A program made the position numbers and the translations under genes. A DNA stretch of 64,000 bases from Nigrospora sphaerica. Its lineage: Eukaryota; Ascomycota; Sordariomycetes; Amphisphaeriales; Apiosporaceae. The stretch lies in contig JAGVVL010000025.1 in assembly GCA_018287875.1 (NCBI GenBank), positions 1,550,001 through 1,614,000 on the forward strand, read 5' to 3'. Each line of letters begins with the position of its first letter. The stretch's first letter is position 1. Below, piece after piece: positions 24,143 to 35,453 of this stretch. The notes under the pieces were generated by a model. That model was given only the letters and a program-made list of their open reading frames with translations. It did not search any database and was not told the origin of the DNA.

Positions 24143-25064
24143 TTACTCGTAAATGACCTGGGCGCCCTTGCGCATGCCGCTGCCGACCCACATGGCATGG
24201 TTGACGCGGTCGGCGTAGCGGCCGTCGCCCGTCTCCATGAAGACGTAGAGCCGGAACAGGTACTCGTGGGGGTCGACGCCGTCGGCCAGCACCGGGTCCT
24301 GCAGCTTCTCGAGCACGTCCTTGGGCCCGGTGCGGAAACCGCGCGTCCGCACCTCGATGCTGCGAGCCGGCGCGGTTCGTTCGCGTCAGCCGGCCGAAAA
24401 AGGAGGAAGGGAAGGGGCCGTCCTCCTCCCCCCCCCCCGGCTCCCGCCTCCCGTTCCTCGCGCCGGACGAACACCGGGGGAAGAGTGCACGGCGCGAGAG
24501 GGAGACAGGGGAAGGAAGAAGTAATAGAGGCGAGGGGGGAATCCTTACTAAGCGGGCGGTTCGTCGTCCGTCTTGAGCAGGTAGGCCGTCTCCATCTTGA
24601 CGTGGAAGGTGTCGACGTCGACGACCTGCGAGTCCTGGCCGCCGGGCTCGACGGTGCCGTTGCCCCAGGGCGCGGCCCAGGTCCCGCCGCTGAAGGAGAT
24701 CCAGTTGCGCATGCCGCCGATGAGCGGCACGACGCCGACGGCGATTTTGGGGTTCAGGTCCCTTTCCCCCCCATCGCGCAAGTCAGCATGTGCTTTTCTG
24801 TCACGAGGATGGTATGGTTTCCAGCGGAAGTAGTTAACCCCCCCTCCTGCCTGCCTGCCTGGGGTGGGAAACCAAGGGACACGGGATGTATGACGAGACA
24901 AGGTTCCGTGGTTCCGAAGGGGAGGGGAAAGGATTAACCACCCCGGAAAAGGAAAGACGCGGCGCTGCTTACACCGACATGCGAAAGTCGAACGTGAGCC
25001 CCGGCACCGGCAGTTGCAGGCCCGGGTTGGGCAGGCTCGCGATGGCGTTGGCGAGCGCGGCCAT
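24143..25064 (-). CDS. DUF3237 family protein, three exons
   Basis: Exons on the minus strand are 24973-25064, 24549-24761 and 24143-24359, giving 173 aa. Features of DUF3237 are visible: the beta-barrel signature GGTWAAPWGNGTVEPGGQD, then VDTFHVKMETAYLLKTDD, then YIEVRTRGFR, and the C-terminal NHAMWVGSGMRK. The junctions V|D (exons 1 to 2) and PA-Y-IE (exons 2 to 3) are exact. The function of DUF3237 is not established; bacterial members often lie next to genes for aromatic or acid catabolism. The start at 25064 follows the conserved N-terminus MAALANAIASL. The 3' end is ambiguous: the stop at 24143-24145 lies inside a perfect GTAAGT donor, so a further exon could exist. The next gene upstream on the same strand is the medium-chain reductase. 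Confidence 0.83.
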
Positions 25065-25779
25065 GGTGGACGGCGAGGGCTTTTGCACGCGTCGTTTGCA
25101 CCCTTTGTTCGGGGTTTTTGGGGGGTGGATATACAGGTGCTGAGAAAGGGGACTCGGTAACAAAAGCAGTGGATTTTCACCAGGAAAGAAGCAAAAACAC
25201 TAGGGGATACGCTCACCCATGGTAAGAAAAAAATAAAACCCGCGAGACCACACCACGGGAGGCGGGGAACGTTCACGCATCGGAGAACTGCCCGGCTTTC
25301 TCTCGGTGACGTGACGTATCCGCTGTTATAGGTACCCCATCATCGCCGGGCCTTTCCCGCTCTCCAAAAAAAAGGATGCGGAGATAGATGGTCTACCCCG
25401 CTTCACGCGCGCCGCTTGGCCTGTGGGGAATGGTTGCATGGATGCTACTGTGCCATGCACGCCCATCTGGGGGAAGCCGAAATATCGAACGGTCTGGACA
25501 ACGGGCTTTGGTTTGTCGGCGTGATAAGCTGTCACAAAGCGAGTCCTGTTGTTCCCTTCGCGATCAAGATACAGGATGCTTAATCCGCGGAAACCCGTGG
25601 GAACCGGTGTGGTCTGGGCCCTGACCGTTACGATAAGAGTACCGAAGAAAAAAAATGATGAGATGTACATTGTAGCAAGATGGATGGGGCTGGATGTGTA
25701 GACGACGGCGAGAGTCGAGTGTTGTCCAAAATGTGGACTCGCCTCAGGTTCGTCTTTCGCCCCATGGACAATCGGGCCC
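25065..25779. other. Intergenic region upstream of the DUF3237 gene
   Basis: The stretch lies between two minus-strand genes and must contain the DUF3237 promoter and the 3' end of the reductase gene. No other gene is supportable. Confidence 0.5.
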
Positions 25780-27103
25780 TCACGCATCGCTCGTGCGCCA
25801 AACCAGCTTCTCGCCGCTGACGCCGTCTCGCAGCATGTTCAAGGCATTGGTGGCGCGCTCCAGCAGCGTCTCGCCCGGGACCAGGCGGTATTTCTGGGGC
25901 TTAAAGATGCCCTCGGCCAGCAGGGTCGGTATGATCTCCGAGGGGAGCTTTTCTTTGAAAAAGGCGTTCTGCGGGGGGTTGTCAGCCACGATTTGCTCTC
26001 GCCTTGTACGAAAAGCCGTCGCGACAATGGGTAGGCGAGGGTCCGCGGCGACGAGCGAAGCACTACCACCTACAGACAAAAGAAAGGAACCTTACCCGGA
26101 AGATGAAAAACGTCCGGACGCCCCGGACGTCCACGCCCTCGGGCCAGGCGAGGCCGCAGTTCCGGACGTCCATGGCGTACTCGGGGGCGGCGTCGGCGGA
26201 CGCGTGACGGAGAATAACGGGCAGCATGACGGCGACGGTGGCGCCGGGCTGGGCGACGGCGAGGAGGGGCTCCAGGGTGCTGTGGAGGGAGCCGATGCAG
26301 TCGACGATGCGGGGGAAGGCGGGCGGCTGCTGCTGGCGGGCGCCGCCGTCCAGGGCCGCGGCGGCGGCGAGCAGGCGCGCGGCCACGTCGGGGTCCCGGT
26401 AGTCGAAGCACCGGGCGGCGCCGAGGTCCGAGAGGTGCGCGTGGTGCGCCGGCGAGGCCGTCGCGAACACCTGCCGGTAGCCGTAGTACCGCAGCAGCTG
26501 CAGCAACCACTGGCCCACCGACGAGCCGGCGCCCCAGACCAGCACCGGCTCGTCCGCCGCCGCCGGCACGTAGCCGTCGGGCTTGGGCCACGGCGTCGGC
26601 AGGCCGAGGTCCGTCGCCATGGTGTTGAAGGCCGTGATGAGGTTTTCCGGCACCGTGGCCGCTTCCTCCATCGAGATGTTGTCGGGCACCTGGAGTTACG
26701 GGAAACGGGTCAGTTTTGGGCCAATTCAAGTGCTGAGTGTCTTGAAGAAAAGGGGAAAGAGCCATGCCTTGCCAAACAACCACTCGGGGGCCGTCACGAA
26801 CTCCTGGTGTGCCTGGTACTTGGGCTCCTGAAAGGCCCAGCCAAAGACGCGGTCGCCGACCCGCAGTCTCTGGACGTCGGGGCCGACATCCTGCACTACG
26901 CCCACCGTCACCGAGCCCATCAGGTCGCCGGGCTCGATCAGCAGGCCGCCGTCGGCCCGGTGGAGGTCCAAGGGCGTCGAGGCCGTAAACTTGGAGCGTA
27001 TGAGGACCTCGTCCCCGACGGGTGCCACCGTCGGACGCTGCTGCACCTCATACGGTTTCCGAGCCCCCGCAAAGACGAGGGCTTTGTGTGTCGCAGGTGC
27101 CAT
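25780..27103 (-). CDS. Medium-chain dehydrogenase/reductase, trans-enoyl-reductase type, three exons
   Basis: Exons on the minus strand are 26768-27103, 26096-26689 and 25780-25968, giving 372 aa. The N-terminal GroES-like half includes MAPATHKALVFAGARKPYEV and VGDRVFGWAF. The Rossmann half carries VLVWGAGSSVGQWLLQLLRY, the NADP-binding loop, followed by GAARCFDYRDPDV. The C-terminus, KYRLVPGETLLERATNALNM, is characteristic of the toxD-like and lovC-like enoyl reductases of fungi. No zinc ligands are present, so it is probably an NADPH-dependent enoyl or quinone reductase. The first intron (26690-26767) must use a GC donor (AAG|GCATGG) because no GT is available where the conserved LFGK|VPDNIS junction falls; the second is GT-AG. 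A clear TATA box lies 165 bp upstream. No polyketide synthase is nearby, so a trans-acting role in secondary metabolism is only a possibility. Confidence 0.9.
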
Positions 27104-27845
27104 GACTGTGCGCGTTGGGATGCGGACTTGTCTAGGGGCGCCCCTTTCTCAGTTGTTGGTGATGGTGTGTATCTAGGCCGAGCACCGTGTTTGCCGCTCT
27201 GCAGTGGGATGCTGTCTGGCGCATGGGTGAGTGACCAGGCCAAGTGTCGGGCATGATGGCGCCACCCCTTTTATACTTGATGATGACGAAGCTCTTGAGT
27301 ATGGCAAGTGAAGTTAGCTAACCCCAGCTTCAGTGTCGCGAGCATCTGGGCGCGAAGCTTGGTAAGCTGATGGAAGTCGTGATAACAAGGCAAGTGGGGC
27401 GAAGGATCCGCTGTCAGCCAATGAGACAATACCATTACCTTGAATTTCAAGGTGTGACTGTTCCCATTGGTCCAATCCCTCCACCCGTGCCTTCGCCCAG
27501 AATCCGTGTCCTTCGGATCAGGCAATGGATGCACAGGCACCGAACGACGTCGTGTAATTACTAAGCTTCTCCTCCTCTCCATGGTGACATGCGGTGCTGT
27601 ACACGAAAGGTTGGCCAACACCCAATAGGATCGCATCGCCGGTTTGTATGACTTTTCGTCACTTTGTCATATCATGAAGGGCATTGCCCTCAGATGGTGA
27701 GGAGTAACGCCCCCTTCTATGTGGTATCTAAATCTACACGGAATATCCCATGGACACCGTGTGACGACGACATACTGCTGTTGAGCAGGCCATCTCAGGT
27801 TTCGCGTCAAATCAAAACAACCATCACCACGCTGCTGCACGCCGA
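27104..27845. other. Intergenic region with reductase promoter
   Basis: It contains the promoter of the reductase gene, with its TATA box, and the 3' flank of the hexose transporter gene. No gene seen. Confidence 0.5.
27268..27275 (-). promoter_or_regulatory. TATA box of the reductase gene
   Basis: TATAAAAG on the minus strand, 165 bp upstream of the ATG at 27103. It matches the consensus exactly. Confidence 0.6.
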
Positions 27846-29695
27846 TTAAGCGCGGCCCTGGTTGTCGCCGATGGGATCCGCACGGTCTTCCTGGATGACG
27901 ACGTCTCCGCTGCTGCGCTCCCCCTTCTTCTCGTCAACATTGTCACCCTGCGCGTGGGCGCCCCTGGTGAAGGCAGCGTTCTGAGAGTCGGCGTTGATTA
28001 GGCCGTAGCGGATGGCCTCCTGCTCCACTTCGGCATCCGAAAGGAAGGGCATCTCCTTGGCGGCGGCGACGTACGATTTGCCCTCGGTGAAACCCTTGGC
28101 GAAAATGATGTCAATCTCCTCCAGGGACCGATTGGCCGTCTCGGGGTAGAAGAAGTAGATAATGGGCAGGAAAGTGGCGTTGATGGCGGCAAAGAAGAGG
28201 TAGGTGCCCCAGCCGATGTTGGCAATCATGATAGGGGTAACCATGACGATCAAGAAGTTGAAGAGCCTAGTCACAGTTAGTCACCACTCGTCGGTGGCCG
28301 CGAGATGAAGGTGGGAACGTACCAGTTGGTGCAGGTGGACACGGCATTGGCCTTCGCTCGGGTCTTGATCGGGTTGATCTCGGCGGGGTACAGCCAAGGC
28401 AGAGGCAGCCAGGTGGCGCCGAAGGAGGCAATGTAGGTGAAGAGACCGACGGCAGCACCGCGGGCGTTCATCGGCGAGGGCTTTATCAAGCAGGAGAAAG
28501 TAATGAGCATGGACAAGCACTGGCCAACGGTACCGTAGAGGAAGAGCTTGCGGCGACCGACCCGCTCGATGATGAACCAGGAAACGGTGGCAAAGATGGA
28601 GTAGATGATCATATTAACGCCACCCATGAGCAGGGCTAGGTTGTGGTCGTTGGGGGCGATGGACTTCTCGAAGAGAATGGGGAAGTAGTAGATGACAGCG
28701 TTGCAGCCACCGACCTGCTGCATCAACTGCGAGGAAGCGCCGAGCATCATGCGGCGGAAGTGCTGCGTCTTGCCACCAGTGAAGAGGGCCTTCATGGGCG
28801 TCGACTTCTGGCCCGAGAAACCCGAGGCGCGGATCGAGTCAAGAATGACATCGCGCTCCTGCAAGCACTGCTCGCTGCCGGGCTCGTAGCCGCGGAGAGC
28901 AGCGATGACGGTCTCGGCTTCCTCGTGGCGCTCGTGCGTAAGGAGCCATCGCGGCGACTCGGGCAGGAACCACATGGAAACAGACAGGATGAGACCAAAG
29001 ACGATCTGGAAGGCGATGGGAAACCGCCAGACGAAGTCGGGGTTGGTTGAGAAGGTGCTTCCGTAGTCCACCCAGTAGGCAATCAGGGTACCGAAGGCGA
29101 TGACACCGCCCTCGATGCAGATGAGAAGACCGCGGTTCGTGGTCTTGCTGCACTCGGCTTGGTAGGTGGGAATGGTTGCCGTGTTCAGGCCGTTGCCCAC
29201 GCCCGTAATGACACGACCGATGATGAACTGGGCTAAGGGGTTGGCGTGATAGTAGCAAGTGACCTGGATGATGACTCCGAGAATCATGACAACGCCGCCG
29301 AGAATAATACCTGGGCGCCGCGCGGGTTAGAACAGCCGGCGGCCGCTTTCGGGGCGGGATTTTAACTCACCCTTTCTCCGGCCGAGGAGATCACCAAAAG
29401 CCAGCATAAAGACAGCACCCGCGAGACAACCAATTTCTGTGGGCACGTGGTTAGCTCGGGCGGGCTCCGGGGAGGCCGGGCTGGGGAACGACGAACCGTA
29501 GATAGCCGTCACGAAACCCTGCATGGTAGCATTGTCTTTGGTGGCCTCGAACATGTCGTTGAAGGGCTTGGCACTAATGATACCCGACATGACACCCTGG
29601 TCGTATCCGAACAGAAGGAAACCGCATGTTGCAATGGTCGACACGGCCAGCGACAAGGGTTTGCCGGTGAGGCCCATGAACTTGGGGGAGCCCAT
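27846..29695 (-). CDS. MFS hexose/sugar transporter, four exons
   Basis: This is a plasma-membrane sugar:proton symporter of the major facilitator superfamily. Exons on the minus strand are 29497-29695, 29371-29436, 28323-29310 and 27846-28266, giving 557 aa with twelve expected membrane segments. Sugar-porter signatures are in order: GFLLFGYDQGVMSG in helix 1, AIYEIGCLAGAV restored across the first intron, DLLGRRKG in the helix 2-3 loop, PESPRWLL before the central loop, QQVGGCNAVIYYFPILFE in helix 7, RVGRRKLFL, and PETANRSLEEID after helix 12, in place of the usual PETKG. Introns are 60, 60 and 56 nt; the last joins TNW|LFNFL. The cytosolic tail is acidic and hydrophilic. Substrate preference cannot be read from sequence; glucose, fructose or xylose are usual. 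Confidence 0.95.
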
Positions 29696-32600
29696 GGCGG
29701 CGGCGAGGTAGACGACGATTGGTTACCACAGCTTGCTGACAAGTCAAAACTTGGGACGAGGGACGAGAAAGGCTGTCCAGGCTGGGACAAGACAAGCAGC
29801 GACGACGACTACGGCTCCGGGCAAGGCAAGAGCGGCAGCGCACGCAGAAGCTTAAAATCTAAACCGTAGAGGGGGACTGAAAAAACACGGACGGTCGGGT
29901 GTGGACATCGTGCATACTTATACCTGCATGTCTGTCGTCGGCCGGCTCACCGCGTCCTACCTGACCCTCTCACTGCCTAGGCACTTGACTATGTGAGCCG
30001 GGGGTGGGTGTGGTTCTCCTCTCGCGGCCCTGTCACCCCCGCGGGATGGGGAATGACAAAGAGAAACGACGGTCGCCTGCAGCATCCAGCCCCCGGCCGG
30101 AGGAAAAACCTTGGAGATCCAAAGCGGTAATGGTCGGCGCCGTCGCATTTTCGGCGCGAGTCACCCATTCGAACGTCTTGCAGGGCCCAGGATGGAGATA
30201 GCCGAGCTATGTTCCCAGGCATACAGTGGGCCACAGGGTGCCGATCGGTCGCGCAGCCGTCCCCTATAGGCCAGCGTCACCTGCCGTGCTGAGGTGCGGC
30301 CCTCGTCGCGAGCATGTGCGCTGACAGCCGACTACTGCAGTCGAGATGACGTCGTCGGCGCGGCGGGCGAGTAGGGGGGCGTGGTCGGTAGGGACCAGGG
30401 CTCTTCCTCTATCTCTGCCCGCCCGGCCCTCGGTATACGAATGGGAATGATGCACGGCAATGCGACGGTAGATGGTGCGGGCGAGGACGCGGGCGACGAC
30501 CAATTCGAGCTTCTGTCCACCTCGAACTCCTGGCTCCAGTTTAAGTTCCCAAAGAAGATTAAGACACCTATAGCAGCGGAGTCAAGGAGAAGGCCGGCCC
30601 CAAAGTCAAGCTCGGTCAAGACTTCCAAGACGAGACGGCCGGCTTGACCCAGAGGCTTACTTTTTGCTTGTCGATTTCGCGCCGCGCGGGGACGGGGTCC
30701 GCAAAGAGAACCACAAGGGACGTCGTCCGCGTGTTATGAGTGGCTGACAGGCGGCGGAAAGAGGATCGGCGGTAAGAGAAGCCTGCGAGGACAGCTAAAC
30801 CGTTTTTCGCGGGGTTGGTGGAGGCGGATTCAGGGATCTTGGCAAGCGTGACATGGGGAGAGAGGATGGGCAAACCTGGAGGTGTGGGGTTGTAGGTAGG
30901 TACCCAAGTACATCTAATTTGGTCGAGCTAGTGTGTACTCCGTACCTACTGCCCATGCCCGGAGACATCCATACCATTCCATGCATACATGCACTGGACA
31001 CCATGGGTTCGTTCTGAAGCTGGAGAGATGCTCCGCAGATGCGAGTGCAACCGTTCCCTTCGGACCTGCCACGGTCGCTTGTTGCCCGCAATGCTGGAAA
31101 TGCTGGTCGTGCCCGTGATTTCCCCAGGACCCTTCGTGCGCACGGCGGGAAAATCGGAACCGACCTGCGTCTACGACTAGTACTTCCTACTAACAGACGG
31201 CCGGCTCGCCCTGATGGAGGGTGCAAAAACCGGAGGTAAATACCGGCGCAATGGAACATGGCGAAGGCTGCATATATGCAGTAGATCGGCTATAATTTGC
31301 TTCCGACTACTTTCCCACAGCTATCTACGTAGTATAGTTATGTCAAGTTTGTTAGTTTGTTGCTGCTGGAACCTTTTGGATTTTTCCTAGTCTACAGGTA
31401 CGATGCCCTTTCGCTCGCCGTCCAACTCTCCAGCAGTCCTATCACCTGCACCTATCAGCTAGGCAAATCAGAACCGCGTAAAAACATTGGAGGCCAAAGG
31501 GGGGTCCGGGGAAAACGAGAGAAGTGTGCCACGCCGGAGAGGAAAGGGGCTGCACACATAAAACTCGGGCCGTAGCTTAACTAAACCGTGCTGCTATTGT
31601 AGACACAGTAACATGTACTCCGTACCCATGCAGACTGTACCACGCCGGGTCGCGGAGCCGAGACAATGGCCATGCGGTTGTGCGACCGAAGCCATATCCG
31701 CGGTCTGTAGGGACATTTTGTCGCCCTGCGACCCCAGTGGGCCGAAGCCGACGCCCGTTCATCATGCATTCATCCCATCGCGACCATCTCGCCAGCCTTG
31801 CCGGGCTGTCAGCCCTGGCGCAGGCGCGGCCTCTCCTTTTCCCGTGCGCGCGCCGCCGTGTGACATCCCGCAAAGGATGCCGCAGGCTAGACCCGGAAAT
31901 GACCTAGGCAAGGGCGCCACACGTATGTAGCGATGGCGGGCGTCTTAAGCTTGTTTAGCCGCGGGAACTCTCGGGCCCTGAAACTCTATCTGGGCATCCA
32001 GCCGTTCCCATCTACCTTCCCTCTCGCTCCGTCTGACCAGCCACCCCTCCCATTTGTACGCGCTGTGCCGATGGCTGGTCCTTCTTCGCCCGCCCGTCGG
32101 ACGCGTGCGACGGGGCCAGAAAAGCGAGAAAGAAAGCGCGCTGATCGCCATACACCGACACGCACTAAGTCGTCTAGCCGACTCCTAGCTGTCCTGGTGC
32201 CAAGCTTTCAATACACCACAGTCGTATCTCGATGGAGCAAAAGACTGGAGAAACGCTCCGCAAGCCCACCAGACTCGGGCGCTGACGGTGGGTTTGGTTA
32301 TCTGCTGGCCCTGCTTTGCGGCGGACGAAGAAGGGGGGCTGCTGTGCCAATCGTGCCGCGTGCCGTTCAGCAACCACGGAAAGGCGAGTTCGAAGTTTGG
32401 CATCCAGTTGGCTATCATGGTGGATGTTGACGGCTTGGCTTCTCGGGTTGGCTGCTTCGGCCTGTCAGCCGCGCCCCCATCCTGGCCCCGGGACGGGGGT
32501 TTCGTCCGGGCAGCGAGGCTCGCCGTCCTTGGCGCAAGCGCATGCCCCTGGAAGCTATCCCGCGGACCGCCCTACTCGGCCTACTCGAAGCGGTAAACCG

Positions 32601-33962
32601 GCCGCGACCCAGTGACGGGCAGGAATAATCGTATGACTTTGGGGCGGGAAATTGTCCTCGTGCGGTGTTGCGCAAGCACTCTTTTGCTTTCACGATGTGA
32701 CGAAGTTTTGCAGATGCAGCCAAGTCGCGGTTTTGGAGGGGGAAGGGGAAGTGGTCCATTGCCCCGGGCCGTGGAGAGAGAGAAAAAGCCCATCTCGGGA
32801 CTCCAGACCCATTCTCTCCGCGTCCCAACCCCAAGTCCACCAAAAACCGTGGGCCAGACTCGTGGGATCGTTGTCTCTCCGCAAAACGCTAGAAGCCACT
32901 GCCAGATCAGTTGCCACCAAGCTACCGTCTCCGAGACCCTTGGATCAGCAATGCGCCGTGGTAGCTCCGACGACATGTCTTTGGGGACGCCGGCGCGCGC
33001 ATCGTCAACCACGAACACGGGCGACGGCGTGCGTGCACGCCTGCAAACACTACGTAGCATTACGATTCCCTATTTTGCACTCCCTAGAATTTTGTGACCC
33101 ATCGACAGTGGGAAGGTATGGCTGGCATGCCCTGAAGAGCCTGGAAGATTAGTGCTTGGGCGCAGCCCCACGGGTTCCACCCCGCACGACGCCCCAACTG
33201 GAGTGACCCACCCAGGCCTGTTTTTGTCGCCTGGATACGAGCAGCCGTCGTGACATTGAAAAGCGCATAGGCAGAGAGGATGGTGCTGCTTGGGTTGATG
33301 GCAACCCACAAAAGAGTCGGTCAACTACAAACCACCCTTACTACCTATCGCCGACGGACCCAAAGGCGCGATCTCATTCGGCCCCTGGGGAACCGTGGCG
33401 CGCGAAGGAAGTGGTGACCGCAAGCGCCCCCCGTTTTCGCCGCCGCCTCTCAGCGTCGTTGCGGCATGGAAAGAGGTACACATCTCACGTGCTCACTTAC
33501 CCCGGCAGCAGCTTTATCGCGTCCATTTGAGCGATGCACATCCGGCTGTCGGCAAAGATGGAATCGAGGGGCATTAGTACACATCATGTAATCTTAGTAG
33601 GAGGCACCCTTGCATGCTTGACCGAGTTGGATGAGCAAACAAAGTTCTTAGGAAGCCAGTACGTACTAGTAACTGCCACCTCCACGGCCGATTCGCCCTT
33701 TTCGGCGATCCGCCGAGCCTACAGTACTAGAGGCCGAAGGTTTGTCGGGTGCGGTTGGGACGGACGGGTGCTGGGCCGGTCATGCCCCTCCTCGGTTCGA
33801 GTGTGCGCCTCCTCTGATTTCCCGAGGTTGCGATCCGGCATCGACGTCGGCCTGTGCTCCCCCGCCATATGGCAAGCTAGGTCTTGATTCCCGACCGGGG
33901 GCCCGAGTCAAATTTTGACGTGTCCAAGTGTCCATCGGGCCAGCCAAAATCCTGTTACCATC
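29696..33962. other. 4.3-kb gene-free region
   Basis: It contains the promoters of the flanking divergent genes and two copies of the 11-mer GTACTCCGTAC (30935 and 31615). Small frames near 30.3-30.9 kb are not supported by any domain. Confidence 0.5.
29914..29923 (-). promoter_or_regulatory. TATA-like element of the sugar transporter
   Basis: GGTATAAGTA on the minus strand lies about 220 bp upstream of the ATG at 29695. Confidence 0.35.
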
Positions 33963-35453
33963 ATGACGCTGCGCGTGGCTGCCTCGGCTTTGCCCCGCCA
34001 AGCCGTCGTTGCCCACCTCCTCCGCAAACGCGGCGGCAGAGCCGTCCAGGCGCGTTGGCAGTCGGCGAGCGCCCACGATGCTGCCCGCCAGATGCTGCAA
34101 GCTTTTGGTAACAAGGCGCCCACCTGCCGAAGGGAGGTGCTGGACGGCGTCCAGCTGCAAAAGCTCAGCCTGACCCTCGGCCGCCGGGAGCTGTGGCGCG
34201 GCCTCGACGTGTCGGAAGAGCCGCCGCCGGCCGGCACCCCCGTGCCTGCCGGCTACCACTTGGTCTACTTCACTCCCGCTTTCGTCGAGGCCGACCTGGG
34301 GCTGGATGGGACCGACAAGTCCTTCAACCCACCGGCGCCCTTTACGCGCCGCATGTGTACGGACCCTTGCAGCTTCCCCCCCTGCCCGCCTCTTGCCCGC
34401 CCTGTGGGATTCCCACGCGCTGCGGGAACCCTGGGCAGAGAGGATGCATCAAGACGGTCTTGACTCACCCAGTCGAGCAAACACTGACTTTGAGCCGTCG
34501 CAGGGGCCGGCGGCAGCATGTCCTGGAATGGGGCAGAGGTGCTGAGAGTCGGACAGGTCGTCGAGGAGCGCACATCCTTGCTGAGCGCCGAGGCCAAGAA
34601 GAGCCGCGACGGTAGCGAGATGATCCTGGTCGAGGTTTTGAAGGAGTTCGGCCTCGCCGGCTTCCGTGATCCCGTTGTCACGGACAAAAGGTAGCTGCAA
34701 TCCCCCTCGTCCACGCCACCCGCGGGCTGGAACTGACCCGGTTGTCGTGGCGACAAAGAAGCTGGATCTTCCGTCCCGAGGTGCCCGCAACCCCCGATGC
34801 CGCCGGCACGCCCGCGCTGGACGAAATAGTGCATGGCCCGTCCACCTGCGTCGACGTGGATACCGGTCTTATGTGCGATCCCCTTCGCACCTGGTCGTCC
34901 ATGGCGAGCCAGGACGCCGGCGACAACCAATGTGAGATCCGCTTCCCACCCCCCCTCCGCCCTTTCGGTCCAGATGAAGGAAAGGGAACGTAATGAGGGG
35001 CCCCTTCCCCCTCCCCGCCACACGCCAAATCTGACCCCGGGAGTAGTGAAAATCTACCCGGAACGCCGGGTGCGGTGGTCGCCGGTAGGGCTCTTCCGCT
35101 TCTCGGCGCTGACGTTCAACGGGCACCGGATCCACTACGACGGCGGGTGGACGCGGCGCGTCGAGGCGCACCCGGCGCCCGTCGTGCACGCCCCGCTGAA
35201 CCTCATGGGCATGCTGGACTACTGGCGCGACGCCTGCGACGGCGGCGGCAGCCCGGCCGGCCGGCCTCCGGCCCGCATCGCGTACCGGGCCTGCGCCCCC
35301 CTGTACGCCGGCGAGGCGTACAGCATCCAGGCCGCCGGGGGCCGGACGGAGACGGAGGGGGGGCAGGCGCTCGCGCGCTGGGACGTGTCGGTGCAGAGGG
35401 ACGCCACGCTCTGCATGACGGGCACCATTCACGGGTCCGTCCGAGGCGCCTGA
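33963..35453 (+). CDS. HTD2: Mitochondrial 3-hydroxyacyl-thioester dehydratase, HTD2-like, four exons
   Basis: HTD2 removes water from 3-hydroxyacyl-ACP in mitochondrial type II fatty-acid synthesis, the pathway that supplies octanoate for lipoic acid. Exons are 33963-34356, 34504-34690, 34759-34931 and 35047-35453, giving 386 aa. The N-terminus is rich in arginine without acidic residues for about 35 residues (MTLRVAASALPRQAVVAHLL, then ending RWQSAS), a good mitochondrial presequence. The family sequence FNPPAPFTRRMWAGGSM is restored across the first intron, and the hot-dog signature LFRFSALTFNGHRIHYD lies in the last exon. The third exon may begin at 34759 (giving DKRSW) or at 34762 (giving DKSW); I chose the first AG. 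The N-terminal hot-dog half is degenerate, as in other fungal members. It has no functional link to its neighbours. Confidence 0.9.

Noticed and set aside
25694..27256. 520-codon plus frame opposite the reductase gene
   Set aside because: It is a mirror frame of a conserved GC-rich gene with no domain of its own.
30441..30647. Small plus-strand frame of 68 codons with protein-like composition
   Set aside because: No homology is recognisable, and the opposite strand is equally open; not enough to call a gene.
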